The translations under genes were made by a program, and so were the position numbers. A model generated the notes under the pieces. The model saw only the letters and a program-made list of their open reading frames with translations, searched no databases and was not told the DNA's origin. DNA of 64,000 nt from Muribaculaceae bacterium Isolate-104 (HZI). Its GTDB lineage: Bacteria > Bacteroidota > Bacteroidia > Bacteroidales > Muribaculaceae. The stretch spans positions 1-64,000 of the forward strand of contig RIBJ01000042.1 of assembly GCA_003762715.1 (NCBI GenBank). The letters run 5' to 3'. Positions 52,899 through 61,005 of the stretch are shown piece after piece. How positions within the stretch are numbered: the stretch's first letter is position 1; each line of letters starts with the position of its first letter.

Positions 52899-54002
52899 TC
52901 AGAATCTGACTTTCACAATGGCTGGATTTGCATCCTCCACGCCTGTCAGCTCGCTCATCGATTCGTCTAGGATCAAAAAGTAGAAACTGTCGCCGTCGCT
53001 GTATGGTATCGGCATCGTGAGCACCTCCTTGCCGTCATAGTCCATCACGAAGCCTTTGCCGCGGGTGCTGGGATCGACAGTTCTCGAAAACAGCAGTGTG
53101 CCGTCGGTGAGGTTTACGACCTGGAGATAAAGCTTGTTCTCATACATATATCCGAGCATCATCTGTTCGGCCGAGGGTATGAATCCCACTCTGATGGAAT
53201 TTTTGCGGTCAGCTTCCCAGGCGTCGAGAGTGGAGTACTTTCGCGGGTCCGGGATGGCATATTTGCCGTAATTGATCACTGCGTATGGTTTGAAGTTCTT
53301 CTCACCGGAGACGATGCTGTAGATTGTGTCGTTGAGTTTATACTGTATTAAAGCTATATCTTTCCCGGTTATGATGTCGGCTCCCATGTTGACGATCGAG
53401 TTGCCGAGGTGGGCTACGATATTGTAGACTCCGCTGGGTATGGAGTCGACAAGGCGCCAGTTGCGGTCGAATATCTTCAGACCCATCTCTTCTCCCTCCT
53501 TTGCGTTTGTAAGGCCGCCCCAGTAGTTGCCGGGCAGCGGGAAGTCGCATGTTATGCTCATGGTGTCAATCGTTCCGAGATGATTGCCGTGCAGGTCGTA
53601 GCGAAGTATCTTGTCGCTGATGAGGTCAAACACTTCCCACCCGTTGCCGTCAGTGCTTGGATAGGGGCGGATGACGGAGTTGTATTCGCCGGGACCGCCT
53701 CCGCGGCGGTTGAAGGCGCCGATGCAACGGCCGCTATTTGTGTCGAAGGTGATAAGCTGACCTTTGTCCGATACAAACAGTCGGTTGCCGACAACTCCGG
53801 ATATGTTGCTGTTGCCGAGCATGGTGGAGTCGGTTACTTCGGGATGGATGAGCATCTCCAGCCGTCCTTCGCCGGTGTCGGCGGCATCGACCAGTGATTC
53901 GATATTGATCACAGTCAGTTGCCGATCCGACTGATCGCTTCCGCATGAGTAAAGCGCTATGGCGAGCGCGGCTGTCGCCGAAAGGATTGTTTTTGTGTTC
54001 AT
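52899..54002 (-). CDS. 6-bladed beta-propeller lipoprotein (BF3164-like)
   Basis: A 367-residue lipoprotein: signal and lipobox LAIALYSC (Cys20), then a beta-propeller with GNRLFVSDKGQLITFD, FNRRGGGPGEY (the RxGxGPGEY turn typical of this family), YDLHGNHLGTID and FDRNWRLVDSI. The family is common in Bacteroidales, often many copies per genome, with no firm function. The frame is open 62 codons upstream, but that stretch is the out-of-frame reading of the ABC ATPase remnant, so the ATG at 54002 is the true start. Confidence 0.82.
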   Translation of the reverse strand: MNTKTILSATAALAIALYSCGSDQSDRQLTVINIESLVDAADTGEGRLEMLIHPEVTDSTMLGNSNISGVVGNRLFVSDKGQLITFDTNSGRCIGAFNRRGGGPGEYNSVIRPYPSTDGNGWEVFDLISDKILRYDLHGNHLGTIDTMSITCDFPLPGNYWGGLTNAKEGEEMGLKIFDRNWRLVDSIPSGVYNIVAHLGNSIVNMGADIITGKDIALIQYKLNDTIYSIVSGEKNFKPYAVINYGKYAIPDPRKYSTLDAWEADRKNSIRVGFIPSAEQMMLGYMYENKLYLQVVNLTDGTLLFSRTVDPSTRGKGFVMDYDGKEVLTMPIPYSDGDSFYFLILDESMSELTGVEDANPAIVKVRF

Positions 54003-54033
54003 GTAGTTGAAATACATATTGTGGTTTTGAAAG

Positions 54034-54237
54034 TTACTTGCTTGTGCCGTTGTGATACACCTGTCCGCTCTTCGGGGTGAGCAGGTCGGCGGTGAGGTAG
54101 AGGAGTGTCGACTTGCCGGCGCCGTTGCGCCCGAGCAGGCCGTAGATGCCTCCGTCGCGGAAGTTGGCCGAAAAGTTGTCCAGCACAAGCGGGCTGTGGC
54201 GGCCGTAGCTGAAGGTGATGTTTTTTATTTCGAGTAT
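54034..54237 (-). pseudogene. Truncated ABC transporter ATPase remnant
   Basis: On the minus strand a 67-residue frame reads as the N-terminus of an ABC ATPase: ILEIKNITFSYGRHSPLVLD, then IYGLLGRNGAGKST (Walker A), LLYLTADLLTPKSGQVYHNG, then a stop. No Q-loop, signature, Walker B or switch remains. The normal first codon appears as ATA instead of ATG, and there is no other in-frame start nearby. So both start and the C-terminal two-thirds are lost, with the break about 30 bp before the propeller gene. Confidence 0.85.
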
Positions 54238-54286
54238 AGTGTAATAGTGGAATAGTACACTGCAAATGTGAGCATAATTTTTTAAT

Positions 54287-54331
54287 TCACAAAAAGTATT
54301 TCACAAAAAAATGTATTTAATAATTTTGTGA
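54287..54331. repeat. TCACAAAA repeats before the AAA/DUF4143 gene
   Basis: TCACAAAA occurs at 54287-54294 and 54301-54308 and, inverted, as TTTTGTGA at 54324-54331, in a very AT-rich gap. Confidence 0.6.
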
Positions 54332-54396
54332 TAGTCAAAAAACATATAACGCGCAATGATATAACCTTGATGACTTAGGATTATTTTATCGCAAAT

Positions 54397-54441
54397 AACC
54401 AAAATAGAATGCCACAAGAAACCAAAATGGAATACCACAAA
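54397..54441. repeat. 23-bp-period tandem repeat before the AAA/DUF4143 gene
   Basis: Two 22-bp units (54397-54418 and 54420-54441), both of the form AACCAAAATnGAATnCCACAA, with 19 of 22 positions the same. They lie 16 bp upstream of the -33 element of the ATPase promoter. Confidence 0.75.
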
Positions 54442-54456
54442 AAAACAAAATACAGT

Positions 54457-54486
54457 TTGTAAGTACGCTTAAAATGACTATCTTTG
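54457..54486 (+). promoter_or_regulatory. Promoter of the AAA/DUF4143 gene
   Basis: TTG (54457-54459, in TTTG), 19-nt spacer, TATCTTTG (54479-54486), an exact match in both boxes with the classic spacing. About 10-12 nt of leader. Confidence 0.75.
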
Positions 54487-54502
54487 CAGACGAAAACCAA
54501 TA

Positions 54503-55801
54503 ATGTCGGATATGGCATACTTACCTCGAATTGCAGACCATATATTAAAGGAGTATTTGGATGCATTTGGCGCTGTTCTTATTGAAGGACCTAAATGGTG
54601 TGGCAAAACGACTACAGCCGAACAACAAGCCAATAGCGAACTGAAACTCCAAAACCCGGACACACGGGATGGCTATCTTGCTACCGCCGCTACATGTCCC
54701 TCTCTTCTTTTGGATGGAGCGACTCCGCGCCTGATCGACGAATGGCAGGATGCGCCTACTTTATGGGATGCAGTAAGGACAGCCGTAGACGAGCGTCAGA
54801 AAGTCGGACAATTCATACTTACCGGATCAAATTCTGTAGATAAATCCAAAATACGTCATACCGGAACAGGCCGCATAGCACGGATGCGGATGTTTCCTAT
54901 GAGTTTGTGGGAATCGGGTGAATCAACAGGAGAAATATCCCTTACAGAGCTTTTTAATAATCCGGACTTGGTTATTGATGGTAAAAAATCAAAACTTGAC
55001 ATAAAACAGCTTATATTCGCTTCATGCAGGGGCGGATGGCCTGCATCGTTATTGGGAACTACTTCTCGCGCAAAATTGTTGGTCGCCAAGAATTATCTAC
55101 AAAGTGTTTGTTCAAGTGATATCTCTACGGTTGATGGCGTGGACCGGAATGAAAAGCTTGCACGTGAAATATTACGCACGTATGCCCGTAATATTTCTAC
55201 GCTTGCCAAAAAGAGTAAAATGATTCAGGATGTGGCTTTGACGACAGAGAGTTGTACGGAGCCAACATTTGACAGTTATGTGTCGGCATTGGAAAAACTG
55301 TTTGTTATTCAAGATATTGATTCTTGGTCGCCTGCTGTCCGTTCTGCAACAGCAATAAGAAGAGGGAAAAAAAGAGGTTTTACAGATCCATCTATTGCCG
55401 TGGCCGCACTTGGATTATCACCCGAACTGTTGCAGATGGATTTAAAGACCTATGGATTTATTTTTGAATGTATGGTCATGAGGGATTTGCGGGCATATTC
55501 CCAATCATCATACGGATCAATTTCGTATTATCATGACAGGTATGACCTTGAAGCGGATGCTGTTCTTCATCTTGATGACGGACGCTATGCGCTCATTGAG
55601 TTCAAACTTGGAGGGGCTGAAATTGATATGGGAGCAAAACATCTTTTGGAAATTAGGGAACTTGTAAGAAAAAAGAATAAGAAGGAAACTCAAATAAAGA
55701 TGAGAGAACCAGACTTGTTGTTGATTATCACCGGTGGTCCAATCGCATATACGCGTCCTGACGGCGTAAAAATAATTCCGTTGGCTTGTCTTAAAAATTG
55801 A
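54503..55801 (+). CDS. AAA ATPase with C-terminal DUF4143 domain
   Basis: A 432-residue protein of the AAA_14/DUF4143 type. N-terminal ATPase: Walker A IEGPKWCGKTTTAEQ (about 28-42), Walker B PRLIDEWQDAP (about 75), sensor ILTGSNSVD and the Arg-rich GTGRIARMRMFPMSLWE. The C-terminal DUF4143 part (about 200-400) has YLQSVCSSDISTVDGV, FTDPSIAVAALGL and an Asp...EFK pair (YALIEFKLGG) resembling the PD-(D/E)xK nuclease-like fold. Such genes are common in gut Bacteroidota and Archaea, often near mobile DNA; function is unsettled. Its base use looks more AT-rich than its neighbours, suggesting transfer. Confidence 0.86.
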   Translation: MSDMAYLPRIADHILKEYLDAFGAVLIEGPKWCGKTTTAEQQANSELKLQNPDTRDGYLATAATCPSLLLDGATPRLIDEWQDAPTLWDAVRTAVDERQKVGQFILTGSNSVDKSKIRHTGTGRIARMRMFPMSLWESGESTGEISLTELFNNPDLVIDGKKSKLDIKQLIFASCRGGWPASLLGTTSRAKLLVAKNYLQSVCSSDISTVDGVDRNEKLAREILRTYARNISTLAKKSKMIQDVALTTESCTEPTFDSYVSALEKLFVIQDIDSWSPAVRSATAIRRGKKRGFTDPSIAVAALGLSPELLQMDLKTYGFIFECMVMRDLRAYSQSSYGSISYYHDRYDLEADAVLHLDDGRYALIEFKLGGAEIDMGAKHLLEIRELVRKKNKKETQIKMREPDLLLIITGGPIAYTRPDGVKIIPLACLKN

Positions 55802-55899
55802 TTTTAATAGAGGGAGGATACCATCAATATTAAAATCATTTTCCAACTATCGCAAAATTTGTGACGGTCGGAAAGCGATGTGCATTTTTTACACATTGC

Positions 55900-56136
55900 T
55901 TATGATTGTGACCATGCATTTTGTACCGATAGCATAACCTCTTTTTCGAGTTCGGCATATTTTTCAATCCTGGATTATAGTTTATAGCGGAACTTTGCAA
56001 GCGTTTCATCTTCTACCTCATTGAATAACAGATTATTCTGCCGCGGGTATTCAAGATATTCCTGTTCCTTGCGTCGGGCTATTGTGATTTGGGCCTTCGC
56101 CGCAGACAGTCTGGAGAGGGCAGATCCGAAATCCAT
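55900..56136 (-). pseudogene. Short helical gene interrupted by a nonsense codon
   Basis: An ATG at 56136, directly after the stop of the 172-residue gene, opens 53 residues (MDFGSALSRLSAAKAQITIA..., ending FRYKL) to a TAA at 55977-55975. The same frame goes on for 24 residues of similar character (SRIEKYAELEKEVMLSVQNA...) to a second TAA at 55900. Reading the first TAA as CAA would restore one 78-residue Lys/Glu-rich helical protein, so a single C-to-T change probably broke it. It may still make the 53-residue form. The 98 bp between this and the ATPase stop hold nothing I recognise. Confidence 0.55.
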
Positions 56137-56138
56137 AC

Positions 56139-56657
56139 TTAAATCAGTGCGCCTGTCATAATATGAGAAATATGTTCTATGACCGTATCAACATAAGTCA
56201 TGTATTGGGGACGGAACCCCATTTTAAGAGTGTCGCCGTCTATTTCGGGAACCGATGCCGACACATTGTATGTGCGGTTGAAGTATCCGATTATCCTGCT
56301 TGCAAAGTTTTGATTCGCACTGTGATTTGCGGATGCGAGCATATTGTTGGATTTGAACGGTCTGAATTCATGATGTGAATAGTTGCTGTCATCCGGATAA
56401 ACTCTCTCCCGATAAGATATCTCTCCGTTTACTTTGTAACTGATACGGTTGCTCTCACCGTATCTTTCAGCTTCTTTTGTAAAAATATCATACCAGCGGT
56501 CTATCTGGTCAAGGCTCTCGTAGAGTGCTTCCTGCTGCTTTTCGCAATAGAGCCTGTACTGTGCCGTTATCTTCTCCTCGTTCCGGATTTCCACTCCGAG
56601 AATACCGGAAAGCAGGTCGGCATTGCCGCCTGCATGTGTTGATGTTGTTGTCTGCAT
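56139..56657 (-). CDS. Unknown protein, middle gene of an accessory cluster
   Basis: A 172-residue soluble protein with no signal peptide and no family I can name. Visible: a helical, charged first half (GVEIRNEEKITAQYRLYCEKQQEALYESL, then RWYDIFTKEAERYGESN), a beta-like middle (ISYKVNGEISYRERVYPDD), and a C-terminal segment NQNFASRIIGYFNRTYNV leading to helix. The frame is open 26 codons further up into the neighbouring gene; the ATG at 56657, 11 nt after that gene's stop, is the likelier start. It sits between the 237-residue gene and the broken short gene, all on one strand. Confidence 0.7.
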   Translation of the reverse strand: MQTTTSTHAGGNADLLSGILGVEIRNEEKITAQYRLYCEKQQEALYESLDQIDRWYDIFTKEAERYGESNRISYKVNGEISYRERVYPDDSNYSHHEFRPFKSNNMLASANHSANQNFASRIIGYFNRTYNVSASVPEIDGDTLKMGFRPQYMTYVDTVIEHISHIMTGALI

Positions 56658-56668
56658 ATCGTATGGTT

Positions 56669-57382
56669 TTAATAAGTTATCGGTTGTAGTTCTATGCGGT
56701 AGAATGTAGAGATATGGCGCTCCCGGAAGCACCATATCACCAGCATGGATTCAGAATGATTGAAAACTGTCGCTTCATAGTTCTTCTTGAACCTGTCGAA
56801 GTCGGCATCGTCACGGAAAGCTGTTCCGTTGGCGACATACCGGTAGCGTGATTCCGGGTTCTCGTTGATGCGGATATACAGTTTGCGCCATGTCTCGGTG
56901 GTGAAATCTCCATAAAGGGGTTCTGGTGCAATGTATTCCCATTTGGCAACTTTCGCCATGAATCTCACACTTCCGTTGGCGCACGGTCCGCAATGTTCCC
57001 ATGCACTGAACACTCCGTCCTCCCATCCGATGAACTTCATTTCGGTGGGATCGATGCTTGTGAACGGCCCTCCGCTTACACTGAGCCATATATCAGGATC
57101 GCTGATACTTACAAACGGCACATATTGTGCAAGGCATACCAACATCTTGTCTGCCAGAAAATTCTCAAGCAACGCATATCTGTAGAAATCTCCGTCCCGG
57201 TCAACATGATGCATCCTGTCTCCGACCTTAGGTATGAGGTTTGAGCGTGAGCCTTCAATGACTTCTACGAGTATGTTAACCATATCCACATCCTGCTGTA
57301 TGAGGATACGATCCCTGTCGTATGAAACATTCAACGGCAGGAGGGTTTCAAGGGTGTACTTGTTCTTTGTTACTTCTGACAT
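56669..57382 (-). CDS. Unknown protein, possibly DUF4121-like
   Basis: A 237-residue soluble protein, first gene of the accessory trio. Notable segments: GDRMHHVDRDGDFYRYALLENF, a Cys-containing WEHCGPCANGSVRFMAKVAKWEY, YGDFTTETWRKLYIRI and a C-terminal MLVIWCFRE. The middle and C-terminal pattern recalls from memory the uncharacterised DUF4121 proteins carried by Bacteroidales conjugative elements; that match is uncertain. No integrase, relaxase or Tra gene is present here. No promoter of the usual form is evident upstream. Confidence 0.6.
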   Translation of the reverse strand: MSEVTKNKYTLETLLPLNVSYDRDRILIQQDVDMVNILVEVIEGSRSNLIPKVGDRMHHVDRDGDFYRYALLENFLADKMLVCLAQYVPFVSISDPDIWLSVSGGPFTSIDPTEMKFIGWEDGVFSAWEHCGPCANGSVRFMAKVAKWEYIAPEPLYGDFTTETWRKLYIRINENPESRYRYVANGTAFRDDADFDRFKKNYEATVFNHSESMLVIWCFRERHISTFYRIELQPITY

Positions 57383-57777
57383 ACCATCTTAATTTTTTGT
57401 TATCCCAGCTTATGCAAACTCCGTCATCTATATGGTGGTATCCTTATTCCGTATCTACTTATTGAAATACAGTCGCTTCTGCAACACGGAAAAGGCAATA
57501 TAAAAGAGAATTACGCCCCGGAATGAGGCATAATCCAAAAATAAATGCTAACTTTGCATCAAAGTAAAAGAGTTATTTGAAAGCGTGAGAAATATAGCGT
57601 AACCAAACACACTACCAATTTCTTATCCATTGCCCATCCTCACGCGAACTCTCAAAAATAACCTTGTAGTCAAAATATTAGCCCAAGACTACATCAAATA
57701 TAGCTAAAAAATTAGCTGCCTGAAATGGAATTTTTTTACTTTTGTAGTCCTATATTTAACAAATTAATGTAAGTACC
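57383..57777. other. 395-bp structured intergenic region, no gene seen
   Basis: Between the divergent accessory trio and surE. It holds an interrupted inverted repeat (AGAGTT at 57569-57574 and GCGTGAG at 57583-57589 against CTCACGC at 57639-57645 and AACTCT at 57647-57652), three TGTAGTC motifs (57665-57671, inverted 57687-57693, 57743-57749), and a lone TAACTTTG box at 57549-57556. No open frame longer than a few dozen codons looks coding. Confidence 0.6.
57737..57744 (+). promoter_or_regulatory. -7 box of surE
   Basis: TACTTTTG, exact TAnnTTTG, 33 nt before the surE ATG. No TTG at the usual distance; a TGTAGTC motif overlaps its 3' end. Confidence 0.5.
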
Positions 57778-58548
57778 ATGTCCAAACCCCTGATTTTCAT
57801 CAGCAACGATGACGGTGTGTCGGCTCCCGGACTGGCGCATTTAATAAGTGCAGTCAGCGAGTATGGCGAGGTGGTGGCTGTAGCTCCTGATTCGGAGCAA
57901 AGCGGCAAAGCGTCATCTATAACCGTCAACGCTCCATTGCGTCTGACACAGCGGGAGTCCATAGCGGGAGCGAGAGTGTATTCAGTCAACGGAACCCCGG
58001 TAGATTGTGTCAAACTTGGGCTTCACAGCCTGTTTGCCGAAGGAACCAGACCGAGTATAATGCTGTCGGGAGTCAACCATGGCTCCAATTCAGGCAACTC
58101 TGTGATATATTCAGGAACAATGGGCGCCGTCATGGAGGCTTGCATGAACGGGATTGCAGCAGTAGGATTTTCATTGCTTCATCATTCGATATCGGCTGAT
58201 TTTACTAATACAACGGCGTTCATAAAGGCGATTACCGAAAGGGTGCTTGAGTCAGGGCTTCCGGAAGAGGTGTGCCTGAATGTGAATATTCCGGCAAAGT
58301 GTGTGCCCAAAGGCATCAAGGTGGTGCGTGCCGCTCGAGGGTATTGGACAGAGGAGTATGCGCGGTACACAGACCCTCACGGCGAGCCTTATTATTGGCT
58401 TACAGGGCATTTTCTCAATGAGGAGCCGGACAATGATGCCACAGACGAGTATTGGCTAAGCCGTGAGTACGTCAGTGTTGTTCCTGTGCGGCCCGATCAG
58501 AGCGATGTCAGGGCTATGGAAGCTGTCAAGGATTTATTATGCCGGTAA
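57778..58548 (+). CDS. surE: 5'/3'-nucleotidase SurE
   Basis: A metal-dependent nucleoside 5'-monophosphatase linked to stationary-phase survival. Family marks in 256 residues: the metal site ISNDDGVSAPGLAHL (Asp11, Asp12), the Ser/Asn loop APDSEQSGKASSIT, YSVNGTPVDCVKLGL and LSGVNHGSNSG (fourth ligand Asn). It overlaps the RNA methyltransferase gene by 10 nt. Confidence 0.95.
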   Translation: MSKPLIFISNDDGVSAPGLAHLISAVSEYGEVVAVAPDSEQSGKASSITVNAPLRLTQRESIAGARVYSVNGTPVDCVKLGLHSLFAEGTRPSIMLSGVNHGSNSGNSVIYSGTMGAVMEACMNGIAAVGFSLLHHSISADFTNTTAFIKAITERVLESGLPEEVCLNVNIPAKCVPKGIKVVRAARGYWTEEYARYTDPHGEPYYWLTGHFLNEEPDNDATDEYWLSREYVSVVPVRPDQSDVRAMEAVKDLLCR

Positions 58549-59336
58549 TAGAGATAGATACGCTTGACTACCCCGGAGTGGAAGTGTTTTCTTCCATGAC
58601 CGAGGCGCAGCTTCGCCGGGCTGATTGCGCCGGGGGAATTTTCATCGCTGAGAGTCCCAAGGTGATAGATGTTGCTCTGGGCGCCGGTTATACTCCGGTG
58701 TCGATGCTTTGTGAACGCAGGCATATTGAGGGGGATGCTGCTGAGGTTATAGGCAAGTGCGGGGATAATCCTGTGTTTACCGGCAGCCGGGAGTTGCTCA
58801 GCAGGCTGACAGGTTATACGCTTACACGGGGTGTGCTGTGTGCGATGCGCCGCAAAGAGATGGCGAGTGTCGGAGATGTGTGCGCAGGAGCGAAGCGTAT
58901 CGCGGTTGTCGATGAGGTTAGCGACACGACAAACATCGGTGCGATATTCAGGAGCGCGGCAGCACTCGGTGTTGACGCGGTTGTGCTTACCCGAAGGTCG
59001 TGTGACCCTCTGAACCGGAGGTCTATAAGGGTGTCTATGGGGTCGGTGTTTCTTGTTCCCTGGACTTGGCTTGACACCGGAGTCGAGTCATTGCGGGAGT
59101 ATGGATTCAAGACAGCTGCAATGGCTTTGAGTGACAATTCGGTGAGTATAGAAGATGAGCGAGTGTGTATGGAGCCGCGTCTCGCAATAGTTCTTGGCAG
59201 CGAGGGCTATGGTCTTGACAAGGATGTGATAGACAGTTGTGACTATGTGGTCAAGATTCCGATGGCTCATGGGGTTGATTCGCTGAATGTGGCGGCGGCG
59301 TCTGCCGTAGCGTTCTGGCAGCTCAGAGTCCGCTGA
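58539..59336 (+). CDS. TrmH/SpoU-family RNA 2'-O-methyltransferase
   Basis: A 265-residue SPOUT methyltransferase. The three trefoil-knot motifs are present: NIGAIFRSAAALGVDAVVL (motif 1, about 131-149), LAIVLGSEGYGLDKDV (motif 2, about 210-225) and KIPMAHGVDSLNVAAASAVAFW (motif 3, about 238-259). An N-terminal substrate-binding part (about 1-100) precedes the catalytic domain. Target (tRNA or rRNA site) is unknown. Its last 14 bp overlap the convergent yigZ gene. Confidence 0.9.
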   Translation: MPVIEIDTLDYPGVEVFSSMTEAQLRRADCAGGIFIAESPKVIDVALGAGYTPVSMLCERRHIEGDAAEVIGKCGDNPVFTGSRELLSRLTGYTLTRGVLCAMRRKEMASVGDVCAGAKRIAVVDEVSDTTNIGAIFRSAAALGVDAVVLTRRSCDPLNRRSIRVSMGSVFLVPWTWLDTGVESLREYGFKTAAMALSDNSVSIEDERVCMEPRLAIVLGSEGYGLDKDVIDSCDYVVKIPMAHGVDSLNVAAASAVAFWQLRVR

Positions 59337-59931
59337 CGGCAGCGGTGTCTATTTCCGACAGTCTTGACGCGATGTCAGCGGCATGGTCGGTTCTGATTGA
59401 AAGACTGATTGAGCAGGTGTTGTCAAATGTCTGTCCGGTAATTTTTGCCTCTGAGTTTTTGAGGATGCGCATAATCTGGTTCATGGCTATATAGTCGAAC
59501 GACACTTCGAGGTGGACCTGCTCGAACAGAGTTATTATTTCTCCGGCTTCTATGGCGAGCCTTGCAGCTTCGCGGTATGCGGCAATGAGTCCTGATGAGC
59601 CGAGTTTTATACCACCGAAGTATCTCACAACAGCAATAGCGGTGTTTGTTATAGAAGCCGACCGTATCTGTCCCAGAATAGGTTTTCCGGCAGTGCCAGA
59701 CGGCTCACCGTTGTCGTTGCATTGAAACTCGTTGCAGTCGGCACCGAGCATGTATGCCCAGCAAACGTGCCTTGCATCGTGGTATTCGTTGGCGATACGC
59801 GCAACAAAGTCTTTTGCCTCGCCGGCGTTTCTGACCGGCGAGGCAAAAGCTATGAATTTGCTCATTTTCTCTCTGAAAACAGCCTGAGACGGCTGTGCGA
59901 GAGTACGGTATTCGCTGACTGTTTCTCCCAC
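59323..59931 (-). CDS. YigZ/IMPACT family protein
   Basis: A 202-residue protein of the UPF0029/IMPACT family: SKFIAFASPVRNAGEAKDFVARI, HDARHVCWAYMLG, DNGEPSGTAGKPIL and VVRYFGGIKLGSSGLIAAY are the family core (about 20-130), followed by a DUF1949-like ferredoxin-fold tail. Eukaryotic IMPACT regulates Gcn2; bacterial function is not established. The start is GTG: it comes directly after the queA stop (TAAGTG), and residues before the first internal Met (EYRTLAQPSQAVF) are conserved in the family. Last gene of the ftsX operon. Confidence 0.88.
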   Translation of the reverse strand: MGETVSEYRTLAQPSQAVFREKMSKFIAFASPVRNAGEAKDFVARIANEYHDARHVCWAYMLGADCNEFQCNDNGEPSGTAGKPILGQIRSASITNTAIAVVRYFGGIKLGSSGLIAAYREAARLAIEAGEIITLFEQVHLEVSFDYIAMNQIMRILKNSEAKITGQTFDNTCSISLSIRTDHAADIASRLSEIDTAAVSGL

Positions 59932-60981
59932 TTATATGATAAGCATCGCGTCGCCGTAGGCTCCGAAGCGGTATTTTTCATTTATAGCCTCTTCATATGC
60001 TTTCATGACGAGGTCGTATCCTCCGAACGCGGATGTCATCATGAGCATCACGGAATAGGGCAGGTGGAAGTTGGTGACGAGTGCGTCTGTGACGGTGAAG
60101 TCGTATGGAGGGAAGATGAATTTGTTGGTCCATCCGGAGTATGTCTTCATGTGACCGCCCATGCTCACCGCGCTTGCGATGCCACGCAGCACTGATGTGC
60201 CGACGGCGCATACTTTGTGGTTGTTGTCTTTCACTCCGTTTACAACATCGACGAGGGTCTGGGTCACTTCCATCTGTTCGGAGTCCATGCGGTGTTTTGT
60301 AAGGTCCTCGACATCTATTTCGCGGAAATTGCCCAGTCCGCTGTGTACTGTCAGGAAAGCCTGGTTTATGCCTTTGATTTCCATTCTTTTCAGCAGCTCA
60401 CGGCTGAAGTGCATTCCGGCGGCGGGAGCCACGACAGCACCTTCACGGTCGGCGTATATTGTCTGATAGCGTTCGGCATCATCGGGTTCCGGCTCGCGTT
60501 TAATGTATTCTGGCAGCGGAGTCTGTCCGAGGCTGAACAACGTTTGTTTGAATTCATCGTGGTCTCCGTCGTAAAGGAACCGGAGAGTGCGTCCGCGAGA
60601 GGTGGTGTTGTCAATAACTTCTGCAACCATGCTTTCGTCATCGCCGAAGTATAGTTTGTTGCCTATGCGGATTTTGCGTGCCGGTTCGACGAGTACGTCC
60701 CAGAGTTTGTTTTCGGCATTCAGCTCGCGTAAAAGGAACACTTCGATTCTCGCACCGGTTTTTTCTTTGTTACCGAAAAGACGTGCCGGAAATACTTTAG
60801 TGTCATTGAACACAAATATGTCGCCGTCGACAAAGTAGTTTATGATGTCCTTGAAAACACGGTGCTCGATTTCGCCGGTGGCGCGGTTGAGTACCATCAT
60901 TCTTGACTCGTCACGCTGCTCGGCGGGGTGCTGGGCAATCAGTTCCTCAGGGAGCTTGAATTTAAACTGCGAAAGTTTCAT
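59932..60981 (-). CDS. queA: S-adenosylmethionine:tRNA ribosyltransferase-isomerase
   Basis: Transfers the ribosyl part of SAM to preQ1 in tRNA, giving epoxyqueuosine at the anticodon wobble base. Family start [57 protein letters not shown] and the C-terminal [19 protein letters not shown]. Length 349 is usual. Followed without a gap by yigZ, preceded by truB at 24 nt. Confidence 0.96.
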   Translation of the reverse strand: MKLSQFKFKLPEELIAQHPAEQRDESRMMVLNRATGEIEHRVFKDIINYFVDGDIFVFNDTKVFPARLFGNKEKTGARIEVFLLRELNAENKLWDVLVEPARKIRIGNKLYFGDDESMVAEVIDNTTSRGRTLRFLYDGDHDEFKQTLFSLGQTPLPEYIKREPEPDDAERYQTIYADREGAVVAPAAGMHFSRELLKRMEIKGINQAFLTVHSGLGNFREIDVEDLTKHRMDSEQMEVTQTLVDVVNGVKDNNHKVCAVGTSVLRGIASAVSMGGHMKTYSGWTNKFIFPPYDFTVTDALVTNFHLPYSVMLMMTSAFGGYDLVMKAYEEAINEKYRFGAYGDAMLII

Positions 60982-61005
60982 ACTCTTTTATGTGGGGTTG
61001 TTTTT

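Noticed and set aside
54003-54188. A 62-residue N-terminal extension of the propeller lipoprotein
   Set aside because: It would place the lipobox internally and is the wrong-frame reading of the ABC ATPase remnant.
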